Counted from the stretch's first letter, positions 1 through 9,290 are shown. The stretch: 64,000 bases of DNA from Gloeobacter violaceus PCC 7421 (GCF_000011385.1 NC_005125.1:3658001-3722000); one strand, 5' to 3'. Notes: generated by a model not told the origin, from the letters alone. Numbers and translations are program-made.

Positions 1-86
1 GGTGACAGAAGCATACCTGACATACTTCGAATAGTCGTGTATTCTCTTGCACTTGCAGTGAAACGTGGATATTCGGGTGGCATGGC

Positions 87-920
87 ATGGCGGTTGTAGA
101 GCTGTCGGATTTTGCTCCTCGACCCCGCCATAATTGGTCTATGCGCTACGTTCGCGTGCTGCAGCTGTTCTGGTCCACGGCTATCGCCGCCGAGGCGGAG
201 TACCGCGCCAACTTTTTGCTCGCCGCCGTCAACAGCCTCGGCAATCTGGCCGGGAGCCTGTTTGGGCTCTTTCTGTTCTATCGGGCCGACTACACCTTCG
301 CCGGTTGGCGCTGGGAGGAGGCGCTGGTGGTGCTGGGCATCTTCACCGTTTTTCAGGGCTTTTCGGCGACTTTTTTGAGCCCCAATCTCAACCGGATCGT
401 GCAGCAGGTGCAGCAGGGCACCCTCGATTTTGTGCTGCTTAAGCCCATCAGCAGCCAGTTCTGGCTCTCGGCGCGTACCGTCTCGCCCTGGGGGTTGCCG
501 GATCTCTTGTTTGGGATGCTTTTGATTTTCTACGCGGGCGCCCAACTGGGCATCGAGCCGCTCGATTACTTACTTGCAGCGGTGCCGCTGGCCTGCGGTT
601 TTGCGATTCTCTACAGCCTCTGGTTCATGCTCGGGGCGACGAGCATCTGGTTTGTGAAAATCTACAACGTCACCGAGGTGCTCAACGGACTTCTGGAGGC
701 GGGGCGCTATCCGATGGTGGCCTATCCGGTCCCCTACCGCTTCTTCTTTACCTTCGTGATCCCGGTGGCGTTTTTGACCACCATTCCGGCGGAAGCGCTT
801 TTGGGCCGCGGCGAGGTCGGCTGGCTGTTTGCCGCCGGAGCGCTCGCGGCGGGCTTGCTGGTCGCATCGGGATTTTTTTGGCGCTTCGCGCTGCGCTTCT
901 ACACCAGTGCCTCCAGCTAG
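87..920 (+). CDS. ABC-2 family transporter permease (PF06182-like)
   Basis: Integral membrane subunit of an ABC exporter, 277 aa with about six hydrophobic segments (first at about residues 38-62). The core after residue 19, beginning MRYVRVLQLFWSTAIAAE, matches the usual start region of the DUF990/ABC2_membrane_6 family, and the QQGTLDFVLLKPIS stretch is typical of it. These permeases normally pair with a second permease and an ATPase, which would lie upstream of the window edge. The ATG at 87 gives the full frame; the ATG at 141 is an alternative start that fits family length better. The substrate cannot be told from sequence. Confidence 0.85.
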   Translation: MAVVELSDFAPRPRHNWSMRYVRVLQLFWSTAIAAEAEYRANFLLAAVNSLGNLAGSLFGLFLFYRADYTFAGWRWEEALVVLGIFTVFQGFSATFLSPNLNRIVQQVQQGTLDFVLLKPISSQFWLSARTVSPWGLPDLLFGMLLIFYAGAQLGIEPLDYLLAAVPLACGFAILYSLWFMLGATSIWFVKIYNVTEVLNGLLEAGRYPMVAYPVPYRFFFTFVIPVAFLTTIPAEALLGRGEVGWLFAAGALAAGLLVASGFFWRFALRFYTSASS

Positions 921-1004
921 CTGCGGTTCCTCCCGCTGGCAGAACCCGGCCCGGACGGTCCGGTGGATAGTGGTGCCAGGAAAGTCTACGAGCGAGGAGA
1001 ACCG

Positions 1005-1460
1005 ATGAGCGACCAAGGTTTTACCCACATTGCGCTACCCGTGAGCGATCTTGATGCCACCATCGCCTTTTACGCCCGCTACGCCCGCATGCAGGTGGTG
1101 CACCGCCGCAGCGACCCGAAAAGCGGCGACGAAGTGGCCTGGATCACCGACCAGACGCGGCCGTTTGTGATCGTGCTGTTGCAAAAACCGGAAGTCGAGC
1201 ACCGGTTGCTCCCGCCCGCCCATCTGGGGGTGGCCTGCGAGAGCCGCGAGCAGGTGGATCGCCTCTGCGTCCAGGCCAGGGAGGAAGGCTGCCTGCGCGA
1301 CGGCCCGGACGATTACGGCCCGCCGGTGGGCTATTGGGCGTTTCTGGCCGACCCCGACGGTCACACACTGGAGTTGTCCTTCGGCCAGGAAGTGACCTTT
1401 ACCGTCGAGCAGGCGGGCGGAAAATCCGACAAGCCCGAGCCCGCCGGGGTGCACTCCTGA
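1005..1460 (+). CDS. VOC family (glyoxalase-like) protein
   Basis: A 151-aa single-domain vicinal-oxygen-chelate protein. It opens with FTHIALPVSDLDATIAFYAR, has the central HLGVAC strand, and closes with the DPDGHTLELS strand, whose Glu is a usual metal ligand along with the early His. The ATG at 1005 is chosen because a GAGGAG ribosome site lies just upstream; the frame is open from 963. It is a stand-alone gene convergent with the GST gene, with 4 bp between stop codons. Substrate unknown; bleomycin-resistance-like, lyase and dioxygenase members share this fold. Confidence 0.85.
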   Translation: MSDQGFTHIALPVSDLDATIAFYARYARMQVVHRRSDPKSGDEVAWITDQTRPFVIVLLQKPEVEHRLLPPAHLGVACESREQVDRLCVQAREEGCLRDGPDDYGPPVGYWAFLADPDGHTLELSFGQEVTFTVEQAGGKSDKPEPAGVHS

Positions 1461-1464
1461 AACC

Positions 1465-2118
1465 TCAGGGACGGAGGACGGCCAGAGTCTCAGGCTCCTG
1501 TCGGGCCGCCTCCAGCCATTGCTGAAAAGGGGCGAGGGCCAACAGCGCCTGGCAGTACCGTCCAAGGTCTTCGTCGAGCAGAACGCCGTAGGTCATAAAG
1601 CGGGTGACTACCGGCGCGTACATCGCATCGGCGATCGTGAAGCGGCCGAACAGAAAGTCGCCGCCGCCGCCGTACTGCATGCGGCAACAGCGCCACAGAT
1701 TGGCGATGCGGTCGATGTCGTCCATGACGGCGGGGGACATCGGCCAACCGGTGTGGCGGGCGCGGGTGTCCATGGGCATCCCGGCGCGCAGGGCGGCAAA
1801 ACCGGCGTGCATCTCGCAGCTGACGGAGCGCGCCACCGCCCGCACCGCCGGATCCGCAGGCCACAGCCCGGCTTCGGGCAACTGCTCGGCGACATACTCG
1901 CAGATGGCAAGCGATTCCCAGATGCGCAGGCCGCCGTCGATGAGCACGGGCACCTTCCCGGAGGGCGAGTGGGTGAGGATCTGGGCGCGGGTCTCGGCGG
2001 TGTCGAGGCTGATGCGCAGCTCTTCAAAGGCGTAACCGGCCTGCTTGAGGGCGAGCCAGGGGCGCAGCGACCAGGAGGAATAGTTTTTGTTGCCGATCAC
2101 CAGAAGGGGAAGAGCCAT
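1465..2118 (-). CDS. Glutathione S-transferase family protein
   Basis: A 217-aa cytosolic GST. The thioredoxin-like N-terminal domain (about residues 1-82) has the serine-rich active-site loop NKNYSSWSLRPWL, the cis-Pro motif GKVPVL, and the ESLAICEYVAE helix that binds the glutathione gamma-glutamyl group. The C-terminal all-helical domain follows and is of normal length. The second GST in the window (12688-13030) is a broken gene of a different subfamily. Physiological substrate unknown. Confidence 0.9.
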   Translation of the reverse strand: MALPLLVIGNKNYSSWSLRPWLALKQAGYAFEELRISLDTAETRAQILTHSPSGKVPVLIDGGLRIWESLAICEYVAEQLPEAGLWPADPAVRAVARSVSCEMHAGFAALRAGMPMDTRARHTGWPMSPAVMDDIDRIANLWRCCRMQYGGGGDFLFGRFTIADAMYAPVVTRFMTYGVLLDEDLGRYCQALLALAPFQQWLEAARQEPETLAVLRP

Positions 2119-2158
2119 CGGGTCACCTCCACAAAGATTTTACAAATCGAGGCGGGAT

Positions 2159-2350
2159 TTACTTTTGGGTGTCCTGGGAAGGCGACTGTTTGCGGCCCTT
2201 CAGCCAGATCCACACCACACCAATGACATACAGCAAGATGGCCAGCAGCATAGCGGGCAACGCCTGCACCAGGGGAATACCCGTAAACAATAGATACACC
2301 GCGACCGCCGCCCAGACGACCAGCGACAAAGCGATCCAGGCTGGACCCAT
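2159..2350 (-). CDS. Small two-helix membrane protein
   Basis: A 63-aa protein with two hydrophobic stretches (about residues 3-24 and 28-52) and a short basic tail (KGRKQSPSQ) that suggests the C-terminus faces the cytoplasm. The ATG at 2350 is preferred: GAGG lies about 7 nt upstream and the longer frame from 2428 adds a non-membrane extension. It lies divergent from the symporter gene. No family recognised; function unknown. Confidence 0.55.
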   Translation of the reverse strand: MGPAWIALSLVVWAAVAVYLLFTGIPLVQALPAMLLAILLYVIGVVWIWLKGRKQSPSQDTQK

Positions 2351-2478
2351 GGCTTGCCTCGCAAGGTCTAGGATCACTGTACCCCCTTGCAGAATCGACG
2401 GCAGCGGCAGTAGGGTATCGGCGAGCACACTGGCGCTGCGTTTGCCCGTATTATGTCTGCAGTTTTGATGCGCCGTTT

Positions 2479-4275
2479 ATGCAACTGGAATGGATCGACT
2501 GGGCGATTATTGCTGCGTATTTTCTGGGCTCGCTGCTGATCGGGATTGCCTTCACCGGGCGCGCCGGTAAAAGCCTGAGCGAATATTTTGTCTCCGGGCG
2601 CAACGTGCCCTGGTGGCTTGCGGGCACCTCGATGGTGGCCACCACCTTCGCAGCCGACACCCCCCTGGCCGTCGCCGGTCTGGTGATCAAAAACGGCGTG
2701 GCGGCCAACTGGCTGTGGTGGAGCTTCGTGATGGGCGGCATGCTCACGGTCTTTTTCTTTGCCCGCCTCTGGCGGCGCTCCGGGGTGCTCACCGACATCG
2801 AATTTACCGAGTTGCGCTACGGCGGCAAACCGGCGGCACTGCTGCGGGGCTTTCGCTCGCTCTATCTGGGGATCGCCATCAACTCGATCATCATGGGCTG
2901 GGTCACCCTGGCCATGGTCAAGATCCTCGGGCTGACTTTGGGGATCGACAAGTGGCAGGCGGTGATTTTGTGCTTTGTCGTGACGGCGCTCTACACAACC
3001 CTTTCCGGGTTATGGGGGATCCTGGTCACCGACGCCTTTCAATTTGTGATTGCGATGGTCGGTTGCATCGCCCTGGCTGTCTTTGGGCTGGAGGCGGTGG
3101 GGGGCATCGACGGCCTCAAAGCGACCCTGGGCAGTCGCTTCGGCGACGCCGATCCGATCCTGGCGCTCACCCCGGCGGTCGATTCGCCCTGGATGCCCAT
3201 TGCCACGTTCTTGATTTTGCTGAGTATCGGCTGGTGGGCGTCGTGGTATCCGGGAGCGGAACCGGGAGGGGGCGGCTATGTGGCCCAGCGGGTTTTCTCG
3301 GCGCGCAGCGAGCGCGATTCGCTTTTGGCGACGCTCTGGTTTACTGTTGCCCATTACGCGCTCAGGCCCTGGCCGTGGATTGTGGTGGCGCTGGTGGCGA
3401 TGGCCCTTTATCCGGGGCTGACTGAACCGAAGGCCGACCCTGAGACCGGCTACATCAAAGTGATGATCGACGTATTGCCCACCGGTTGGCGGGGATTGAT
3501 GCTCGCCGCCTTCGCCGCCGCCTACATGTCGACGATTTCGACCCACCTCAACTGGGGTACGTCCTATCTCATCAACGACTTTTACAAACGCTTCTTGCGG
3601 CCGGAGGCTTCCGACAGCCACTACGTCTGGGCGGCGCGGCTTGCCACGGTGCTGGCGATGGTGCTGGCCGGGATCGCTACCCTCAACATCAATTCGATTA
3701 GCGGCGCCTGGCAGTTGCTGTTGGCCCTGGGTGCGGGAACCGGACCGGTCTATCTGCTGCGCTGGTACTGGTGGCGCCTCAACGCCTGGTCGGAAATCTC
3801 AGCGCAACTGTGCGCGCTCGCAAGCTACGTTGTGCTCACTTACTTTTTGCCGGTGCAGATGCGCCTTGACACCAATGACCCCAACGATCTGGCCCTTTCG
3901 CTGGTGGTCTCGGTCGCCGTCACCACGGTCTGCTGGCTGTCGGTCACTTTCTTGACCCAACCGGAGGCCCCGGCGGTGCTGGAGCGCTTTTACCGGCAGG
4001 TGCGTCCGGAAGGACCGGGCTGGCGAGTCGTGCGCGAACGGTTGGGAGCCGGTCCGGGCGCTTCGTTGTGGCCCCTGGCGTTTAACTGGCTGTGCGGAGT
4101 CGTGCTCGTCTATGGGGCGCTGTTCGGCGTGGGCAAATTGATCTTCAAAGAGTGGCTGGCAGGTGGGCTGTATCTGGCGGTGAGTCTTGCAGCCGGAGCG
4201 CTGTTGGTCGTCACGTTCCAGGGCTTCTCGCCGGAACCGGAGCCGCTGCCCGAGCCGCTCGCGGGCGAGGAGTGA
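2479..4275 (+). CDS. Sodium:solute symporter (SSF/SSS) family
   Basis: A 598-aa polytopic inner-membrane protein with about 12-14 transmembrane helices. The N-terminal signature (YFLGSLLIGIAFTGR, then SEYFVSGRNVPWW and AGTSMVATTFAADTPLAVAG) is that of the sodium:solute symporter family, with the unwound-helix residues of the sodium site. The tail is acidic and proline-rich (EPEPLPEPLAGEE). A decayed second copy of this tail lies about 1.2 kb downstream at 5332-5490, so the locus once carried a paralogue or a duplication. Solute not predictable. Confidence 0.92.
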   Translation: MQLEWIDWAIIAAYFLGSLLIGIAFTGRAGKSLSEYFVSGRNVPWWLAGTSMVATTFAADTPLAVAGLVIKNGVAANWLWWSFVMGGMLTVFFFARLWRRSGVLTDIEFTELRYGGKPAALLRGFRSLYLGIAINSIIMGWVTLAMVKILGLTLGIDKWQAVILCFVVTALYTTLSGLWGILVTDAFQFVIAMVGCIALAVFGLEAVGGIDGLKATLGSRFGDADPILALTPAVDSPWMPIATFLILLSIGWWASWYPGAEPGGGGYVAQRVFSARSERDSLLATLWFTVAHYALRPWPWIVVALVAMALYPGLTEPKADPETGYIKVMIDVLPTGWRGLMLAAFAAAYMSTISTHLNWGTSYLINDFYKRFLRPEASDSHYVWAARLATVLAMVLAGIATLNINSISGAWQLLLALGAGTGPVYLLRWYWWRLNAWSEISAQLCALASYVVLTYFLPVQMRLDTNDPNDLALSLVVSVAVTTVCWLSVTFLTQPEAPAVLERFYRQVRPEGPGWRVVRERLGAGPGASLWPLAFNWLCGVVLVYGALFGVGKLIFKEWLAGGLYLAVSLAAGALLVVTFQGFSPEPEPLPEPLAGEE

Positions 4276-4328
4276 CATTGCCCAACACGGATAACTTTTC
4301 GGCCGACGACCCGCGTTGGTGGGCAATG
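4276..4328. terminator. Inverted repeat after the symporter gene, possible terminator
   Basis: Perfect 9-bp arms CATTGCCCA (4276-4284) and TGGGCAATG (4320-4328) start directly after the symporter stop codon. The 35-nt loop is long and there is no clear T-tract, so terminator function is uncertain. Confidence 0.35.
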
Positions 4329-4335
4329 CACCAAG

Positions 4336-4539
4336 TCATTCCCCGATGTGGCTCGGCGTCGGTGGTGTTTGATCTTCAGATAAAGCTATTTCCTGAACTC
4401 TATCCCGAGCAGAATCTGAATCAGACTCTGCCCCCAGCAATTCGGGACTGACACGACACAGCCGCTGCAAAAACTCTTCGGGGGTGACCTCCCGAAAGTG
4501 CTGGTGCAGGATCTGGCGAGCTATTTGGGGATCAAGCAT
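4336..4539 (-). CDS. Small acidic protein, possible antitoxin partner
   Basis: A 67-aa soluble protein. The first half is predicted helical (PQIARQILHQHFREVTPEEF), the second half is acidic and probably disordered. It starts 19 bp after the stop of the ADP-ribosyltransferase-like gene and has a strong ribosome site (AAAGGAG) before the ATG at 4539, so the two are very likely co-transcribed. The order (enzyme, then small partner) and lack of any other function suggest an antitoxin or immunity protein. This is inference from context; no family recognised. Confidence 0.6.
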   Translation of the reverse strand: MLDPQIARQILHQHFREVTPEEFLQRLCRVSPELLGAESDSDSARDRVQEIALSEDQTPPTPSHIGE

Positions 4540-4558
4540 AACAGACTCCTTTTCTGGA

Positions 4559-5095
4559 TCATATCAACCAGACATCCTCGACGACTGCCATATCACGGAC
4601 AACTACCTGCACATGGGAGCGGTCGAGTAAGGCGGAATCGGGAAAGATCGGGCGGCCTTCTGAAAAAGTAGACCGAACGGTGCGCACAATTTCACCAGCT
4701 TCAGCCAGTACATCCACCACATAATTGACAACGGCTCGATCCAGGCGACGGGCACCCGTGCTCTGGCGTGGAAGTGGCTGCCGGAGTTGCAGCTGTTGTA
4801 CCTGGTATTCCTCAAATGCTTCGGTCAAGACCTCTACCCATCCAATATCAAGCAGATCAATGCAGCCTTCGAGGCGGATGACCGAGCCGATCACAGCGGC
4901 GTCATCACCGTACCGCCGGGTGGCCCATTCCCGAGCGCGTAGAGGCGCATCTTGAAAGAAGTAAACGCCATCGCCAAGCCAGTCATATTCGTTGCGGCTG
5001 TAGCGAAATCCCGTTCCAAGAATTGACATAGCAGCAGTTACGCTGGTGCCGTGATAACCAATGATGTTTAGACTATGTACTTTTTGACTTTCCAC
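4559..5095 (-). CDS. ADP-ribosyltransferase-like (PARP/ART fold) protein, candidate toxin
   Basis: A 178-aa protein. The first 60 residues resemble ART-fold enzymes: GYHGTS near residue 14 with the NAD-binding His, then an ILGTGF turn, then DWLGDGVYFFQD with the Tyr of an H-Y-x motif and a helix rich in Ala and Arg (RAREWATRR). Similar HGT...GxGxYF patterns occur in DUF3990-type, KptA-like and other small ARTs. The third catalytic residue is not certain. The start is a GTG at 5095 with a weak ribosome site. Codon use is more AT-rich than neighbours, and the locus sits between two copies of the symporter tail, suggesting acquisition. Confidence 0.6.
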   Translation of the reverse strand: MESQKVHSLNIIGYHGTSVTAAMSILGTGFRYSRNEYDWLGDGVYFFQDAPLRAREWATRRYGDDAAVIGSVIRLEGCIDLLDIGWVEVLTEAFEEYQVQQLQLRQPLPRQSTGARRLDRAVVNYVVDVLAEAGEIVRTVRSTFSEGRPIFPDSALLDRSHVQVVVRDMAVVEDVWLI

Positions 5096-5331
5096 GATCT
5101 CAGTTTGGAGATCTCAGGATATAAATACAGGTAAGACAAAATTCAAGGTAATGCTTTACAAAGCATGCTTGCAATTATATGGTAAGCTCGAATTTACACG
5201 AAATTAGTGAGAGAAATTCGCGGAGTGCAATCGCTCACAACGATTATAATCATCTAAGTAAGTTTAAAGATTGTCATTCCTTCAAACGTGATCGCCAAAG
5301 CGTAATCTTTTTTAAATTGTCGCGTCAACGG

Positions 5332-5490
5332 CGTTCTGTTCGGCGTGGACAGACTGATCTTCAAGAATGGCGGGCAGGCGGTTTGTATCTGACGCTGGGT
5401 CTGGTGGCCGGGGCGCTGTTGGTTCTCACTTTCCAGGGCTTCTCGCCGGAACCGGAGCCGTTGCCCGAGCCGCTCGCGGGCGAGGAGTGA
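5332..5490 (+). pseudogene. Decayed duplicate of the symporter 3' end
   Basis: About 155 bp closely matches the last 153 bp of the symporter gene at 4123-4275. Both translate to the same tail, TFQGFSPEPEPLPEPLAGEE, and both run to an identical stop context GAGGAGTGA. Near the 5' end of the copy the frame is disturbed: LFGV...LIFK is read in one frame and GGLYLTLGL in another. The rest of the gene is absent and the DNA before it (5100-5330) is AT-rich. The open frame from 5179 is therefore not a real gene. Confidence 0.8.
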
Positions 5491-5538
5491 CTGCTCGGGC
5501 AACGGCATTGACTTGACAGGTAAAGACGGTTCTACCCG

Positions 5539-7347
5539 TCATTGCGCCCGTTCCCATAGGCGGCGAAGCTCGGCCAGAACCGCCGAATTGGGCGGGGGAA
5601 GGACGCGCGCCTGCAGTCGGCTTTGGGCGCCGGGAATCCCCTGGCGCCAGGGGCTGCCGTCCACGGAGCCGACATCGAGATTTCCGGCGACCGGGCGAAA
5701 GCCATGGCGCACGAAGACGGCCTGCTGCTTGGGCTGGACGAGGAAGTCTACAAAGGTGCGGGCGGCCTCGGCGGCGCCGCTGTCTACGTCCCGACGGACG
5801 ATCGCGGCGGTGGAGACGGTCTCAAAAGTCGGATCGAGGTAGAAGATCCCGTAGGGCTTGCCCTGGTTCGCAGCCGACTGCTCCCAGCGGTACAGAGCAA
5901 CGCTCTCGTAGACGGTGGCCACGTCGGCGTCGTTGGGTCCGCGGGCGATAAATTCCTGCAACAGCACGTCGGTCGAGCGCGGCGGCTGGTACACCGATCG
6001 CCTGAGAAGGGCAACGCGCTCCTGCACAGCCGCGCTGCCAGGGCCAATCGCTGTTTTATCGGCCGCAAACAAGGCCAGGGTGAGCTGGCCGGAGCTGGAG
6101 CGGGTCGGATCGCTCATCGCAAAGTCGAAGCTTCCCCAGGCGGCGGGAGCCCCCAGTTGCGCCCAACTTTTCGCCGCAAGCGCCCGCTCCAGACGATCCC
6201 ACCCGAAACGGCCGTCCGGGAAGAGCACCCGGGCGCGCTCCGGCCAGGCGATGGCCACCAGCACCGTCTTCGCCACCGGCCGGGGCGGTTCGTAGAAGAC
6301 CTCCTCACCCCCCTGGGCGCGCCGGCGCTCCGCCAGTTCTTCGAGAACCTCGCCGTTGGCGGGGATCAAGACGGCCGGGGTGAAAGTGTTCTTTTCATCG
6401 ATGAAGCGGTTGACGATGTCCTGGGAGCCCTGGAATTTCAGCTCCAAGGCGATATCCGGGCGTTCGCGCTCGAACGCGGCTTTGAGCGCTTGCAGAGGTT
6501 CTGCAAGTTCGGTGCCGCTCACCACGATCAGGGTGCGCTTCGGACCCGGCAGAGGAGCGAAGCTCAGCGCCAAAGCCGCCCCGGCGATGGCCGCTGAGAC
6601 CAGAAAAGTCCGGCGCTCCTGCTTCGGTTGAAGTTGGGTGGCCGGTTCCGGCTCGGCCACCAGCAGTTCGACATTCTGCGCCAGAGCGCTCAACTGCTCG
6701 TCGAGCGAGCGCAGGTCGTCCAGTTGCGGGAGATCGGCGGTGCGTAGACGGTTCTGGATCGCCTGGAGCGCCCCGGCCGTGTCGAGAATCAGCGTCGCGA
6801 GGGCTGCGACCTGACCGAGGCGCACATCCCGGCCTTCGCGGGCCAGCCCGATATTGCGGCGCAGGCTCACAGAGAGCCCGTCGAGCTGCTCGCGGGCAGC
6901 ACCGCGGCGGCCCTCGGCCCGGCGCTCGACTTCGCGCAACTGCGCTTCGAGTTCCTCCGCACACAACAGCGAATCCTCGCCTTGCAGACGAGCGCTCAGT
7001 TGCTCGACCCGGGCAGGCAGGTCGCGCACGCGGTTGCAGGCGTGCTGCACGATCCCGAGCGCCTCCACCTGGGCGGGGGCGGCAAGCAGCCCAAAGGCTT
7101 CGGTGTACAGGCCGTCCGCCTTCTGGGCCAACTCCCTGGCGCGGGTGCGGGCCGCTTCGAGTTCGCGTTCCAGTGCAGGATTTACCCCACCTCGGCGCTT
7201 TGCAAGCAGGGGCGCGAACACCCAGGCGGCAAGCACGCCCAGGGGGATGGCTACCCAGGGGCTCAAACCGGCCAAGCGCAGACCAACAAGGACGACCGCC
7301 GCGGCGAGGACCGCCAGTGGAACCGAAAGGGGATTGAGGGGGCGCAT
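5539..7347 (-). CDS. Membrane-anchored coiled-coil protein with solute-binding-like domain
   Basis: A 602-aa protein. Residues 8-27 and 30-48 are two hydrophobic helices. Residues about 57-230 are charged and helical, probably coiled coil. A third helix at about 247-265 leads into a solute-binding-like domain (about 272-570) with RTLIVVSGTELAEPLQALKA at its first strand, GSQDIVNRFID, and SDPTRSSSGQLTLALFA, the ligand-loop pattern of type-2 substrate-binding proteins. The likely topology is a cytoplasmic coiled coil and an extracytoplasmic binding domain. It starts 2 bp after the stop of the VWA gene, so the two form an operon. Not a known transporter component; function unknown. Confidence 0.8.
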   Translation of the reverse strand: MRPLNPLSVPLAVLAAAVVLVGLRLAGLSPWVAIPLGVLAAWVFAPLLAKRRGGVNPALERELEAARTRARELAQKADGLYTEAFGLLAAPAQVEALGIVQHACNRVRDLPARVEQLSARLQGEDSLLCAEELEAQLREVERRAEGRRGAAREQLDGLSVSLRRNIGLAREGRDVRLGQVAALATLILDTAGALQAIQNRLRTADLPQLDDLRSLDEQLSALAQNVELLVAEPEPATQLQPKQERRTFLVSAAIAGAALALSFAPLPGPKRTLIVVSGTELAEPLQALKAAFERERPDIALELKFQGSQDIVNRFIDEKNTFTPAVLIPANGEVLEELAERRRAQGGEEVFYEPPRPVAKTVLVAIAWPERARVLFPDGRFGWDRLERALAAKSWAQLGAPAAWGSFDFAMSDPTRSSSGQLTLALFAADKTAIGPGSAAVQERVALLRRSVYQPPRSTDVLLQEFIARGPNDADVATVYESVALYRWEQSAANQGKPYGIFYLDPTFETVSTAAIVRRDVDSGAAEAARTFVDFLVQPKQQAVFVRHGFRPVAGNLDVGSVDGSPWRQGIPGAQSRLQARVLPPPNSAVLAELRRLWERAQ

Positions 7348-7349
7348 GG

Positions 7350-9068
7350 TTAGAACTCCACCTGTAGATCCGCCATCAGGCGCCGGACCGTTCCGGGCTC
7401 ACCCTCGATGTAATAGCCGCCATTCAATTCGGCGATGGCCTTGAGCGCCTCTGGGTTGAACTGGCCTTCTCCGCCGTAGCCCACGGTGAAAAAGGCGACG
7501 CGCTCGTCCGAGGAGAATCCGCTTTTTTGCAGCTCGGCACCCAACCGGTTGAGGTCGATGGTTGAACCGTCGTCTTTCCCGTCGGTCAGGACCACGACGG
7601 CGTTGATCGCTCCGGCCCGGCGGTGCTTCACCAGCCAGTCGCGCGCGTAAAGCGCCGCGTCGTACAGTCTGGTACCGCCCTCGGCCTCCAGACCGGCGAT
7701 GAAGCGCTCGGCCCGTTCGCGTCCTGCCGGCGAGGCATCGGCAAGCATCGGATCGCGGATATCACTGTCGAAATCGATGAGGGCAATGGTCTCCTTGGGG
7801 CCGAGGCCATCGATGTAGGCCTGCAGTGTCTGCTGAACGGCGGGCAGTTTGTCGCCTTTCATCGAACCCGAGGAATCGATCACCAGGACGACCAGCGAGG
7901 GCTTCTTGGTGTAGGAGCGCCAGGAGTCGAGCATGGCCGCGACCACTTCCGGCTTCGGGGACCGCAGCGAATCATAGCGCGCATTCGGATCCACACCGTA
8001 CTGGGCTGTGAATTTCTCACCCAGGGGTACCCCCGGTACCCCCGGACGCAGGCCATGCTCGGCCGCGAGCTTCTGGCTTTCGGGGGTGCGCAGGTACGCG
8101 AGGATCTGCTCGGCTGCCGCCTGCTCCTGGGGGCTCACCCAGGGGCCGGAGGGCAGGATCGCCCGCATGTTCGAAGTGAACGTCGCCTTCGGATAGACCG
8201 CCTCGAAACGCGGTTCGTCGGAGCCTAAATCGCCGTTGGCAGCGATCACCGACGCCTCGTAGACGGAGCCGACCGAGGCCCAGTAGGGGCCGTTGCGGGC
8301 CATCGCCTGGGCGAGGGAATCGGTGGAGGTGCCGTAGCGGGTCACTTTGCTTTGCAACTGCTTGACTGCGTCCTGGTAACGGGCCACGTCCGCCGCGTCG
8401 AGAGCTTCGGGCCGCTTGCGAGCCATGGCGGCGAACTGGGCAACCAGCGTCTGCAGGCCCGAGTTGGAGCGGGTGGGGGCTGTCTGCACGAAGTGGACGG
8501 GCAGGGCGGGGGCACCCGCAGCCAGGTCGCGGTGCACCTTGGCCCGGGCGAGGGCGGCGAAAGGTTCGGCCTGGGCGCGCAGCCCGCCCGCCAGATCCGC
8601 GCGGGTCATCAGCACCATTGGACTGCTCGCCAGCAGCGGCGCGTCGGTGATGGCGGGAATGTAGTCCTTACCTGGAAAAAGCCCGTCGATCTGATCGATA
8701 AGCTGGCTGTGGTAGATTTCACCGTCGAGCGAAAGCACCGTCGCAAAGCGCGGGTCGTCGGCGCGGATCGAGCCGGCTTTTAGTTGCCTGTTCAAATCGA
8801 CGAACGTGGCGACCACATCGCCGCTGCCCGCGGCGGTGCACGACGCCCGAAAGGGCGTGCCGTCGGCGAGGGCGGGCCGGGTAGCGTTGAACCGTTCGAC
8901 CGCCTTGCGGCAGAAGCCGCCCAGGGCACTGCCGACGTGCACCGTGACGTTCAGCCCAGAAAAAGTGTCGGCGGGGGCATTTGGCAAATCGCGACCGCAG
9001 CCGCCGATAAGCAACAGAATACCGGAAGCAGCCAAACATCGTTTTATGGTCGATGCTGTCTCACTCAT
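7350..9068 (-). CDS. Lipoprotein with solute-binding-like and von Willebrand A domains
   Basis: A 572-aa protein. The start at 9068 is set by GGGAG about 6 nt upstream; the frame is open further. A signal peptide ends in the lipobox LLLIGGC (Cys about residue 24). Residues about 35-350 form a solute-binding-like domain (THVGSALGGFCRKAVERF-type start, APTRSNSGLQTLVAQF ligand loop). The C-terminal VWA domain has a complete MIDAS: DSSGS, then GGTRLYDA, then LTDGKDD. It is probably anchored to the outer face of a membrane, binding a metal-dependent protein ligand. Proteins of this combination are known in several phyla but without an assigned role. Operon with the next gene. Confidence 0.85.
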   Translation of the reverse strand: MSETASTIKRCLAASGILLLIGGCGRDLPNAPADTFSGLNVTVHVGSALGGFCRKAVERFNATRPALADGTPFRASCTAAGSGDVVATFVDLNRQLKAGSIRADDPRFATVLSLDGEIYHSQLIDQIDGLFPGKDYIPAITDAPLLASSPMVLMTRADLAGGLRAQAEPFAALARAKVHRDLAAGAPALPVHFVQTAPTRSNSGLQTLVAQFAAMARKRPEALDAADVARYQDAVKQLQSKVTRYGTSTDSLAQAMARNGPYWASVGSVYEASVIAANGDLGSDEPRFEAVYPKATFTSNMRAILPSGPWVSPQEQAAAEQILAYLRTPESQKLAAEHGLRPGVPGVPLGEKFTAQYGVDPNARYDSLRSPKPEVVAAMLDSWRSYTKKPSLVVLVIDSSGSMKGDKLPAVQQTLQAYIDGLGPKETIALIDFDSDIRDPMLADASPAGRERAERFIAGLEAEGGTRLYDAALYARDWLVKHRRAGAINAVVVLTDGKDDGSTIDLNRLGAELQKSGFSSDERVAFFTVGYGGEGQFNPEALKAIAELNGGYYIEGEPGTVRRLMADLQVEF

Positions 9069-9290
9069 GAACAACTCCCGTGAGAAAGTAAACGTGCAAT
9101 GTATCCTTGTAGACGCACAATGCGCGATGCATGCAACCACCCGCCGAAAGAAGCCCCAGACTGTTGCGCAAGCGAACGCCCAAAACCGGAAACGTCTCGA
9201 GCCAGGCGTTCTTGCGGTTGCAATCGAACCAGCAAAATCAAGGCGTATCTTCTTTCATCAAAAATGCCGGGGCGGCTTTCGCATTGCACC

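Noticed and set aside
5179-5490. 103-codon open frame on the plus strand
   Set aside because: Its second half is the shifted tail of the duplicated symporter gene and its first half is AT-rich sequence without a ribosome site.
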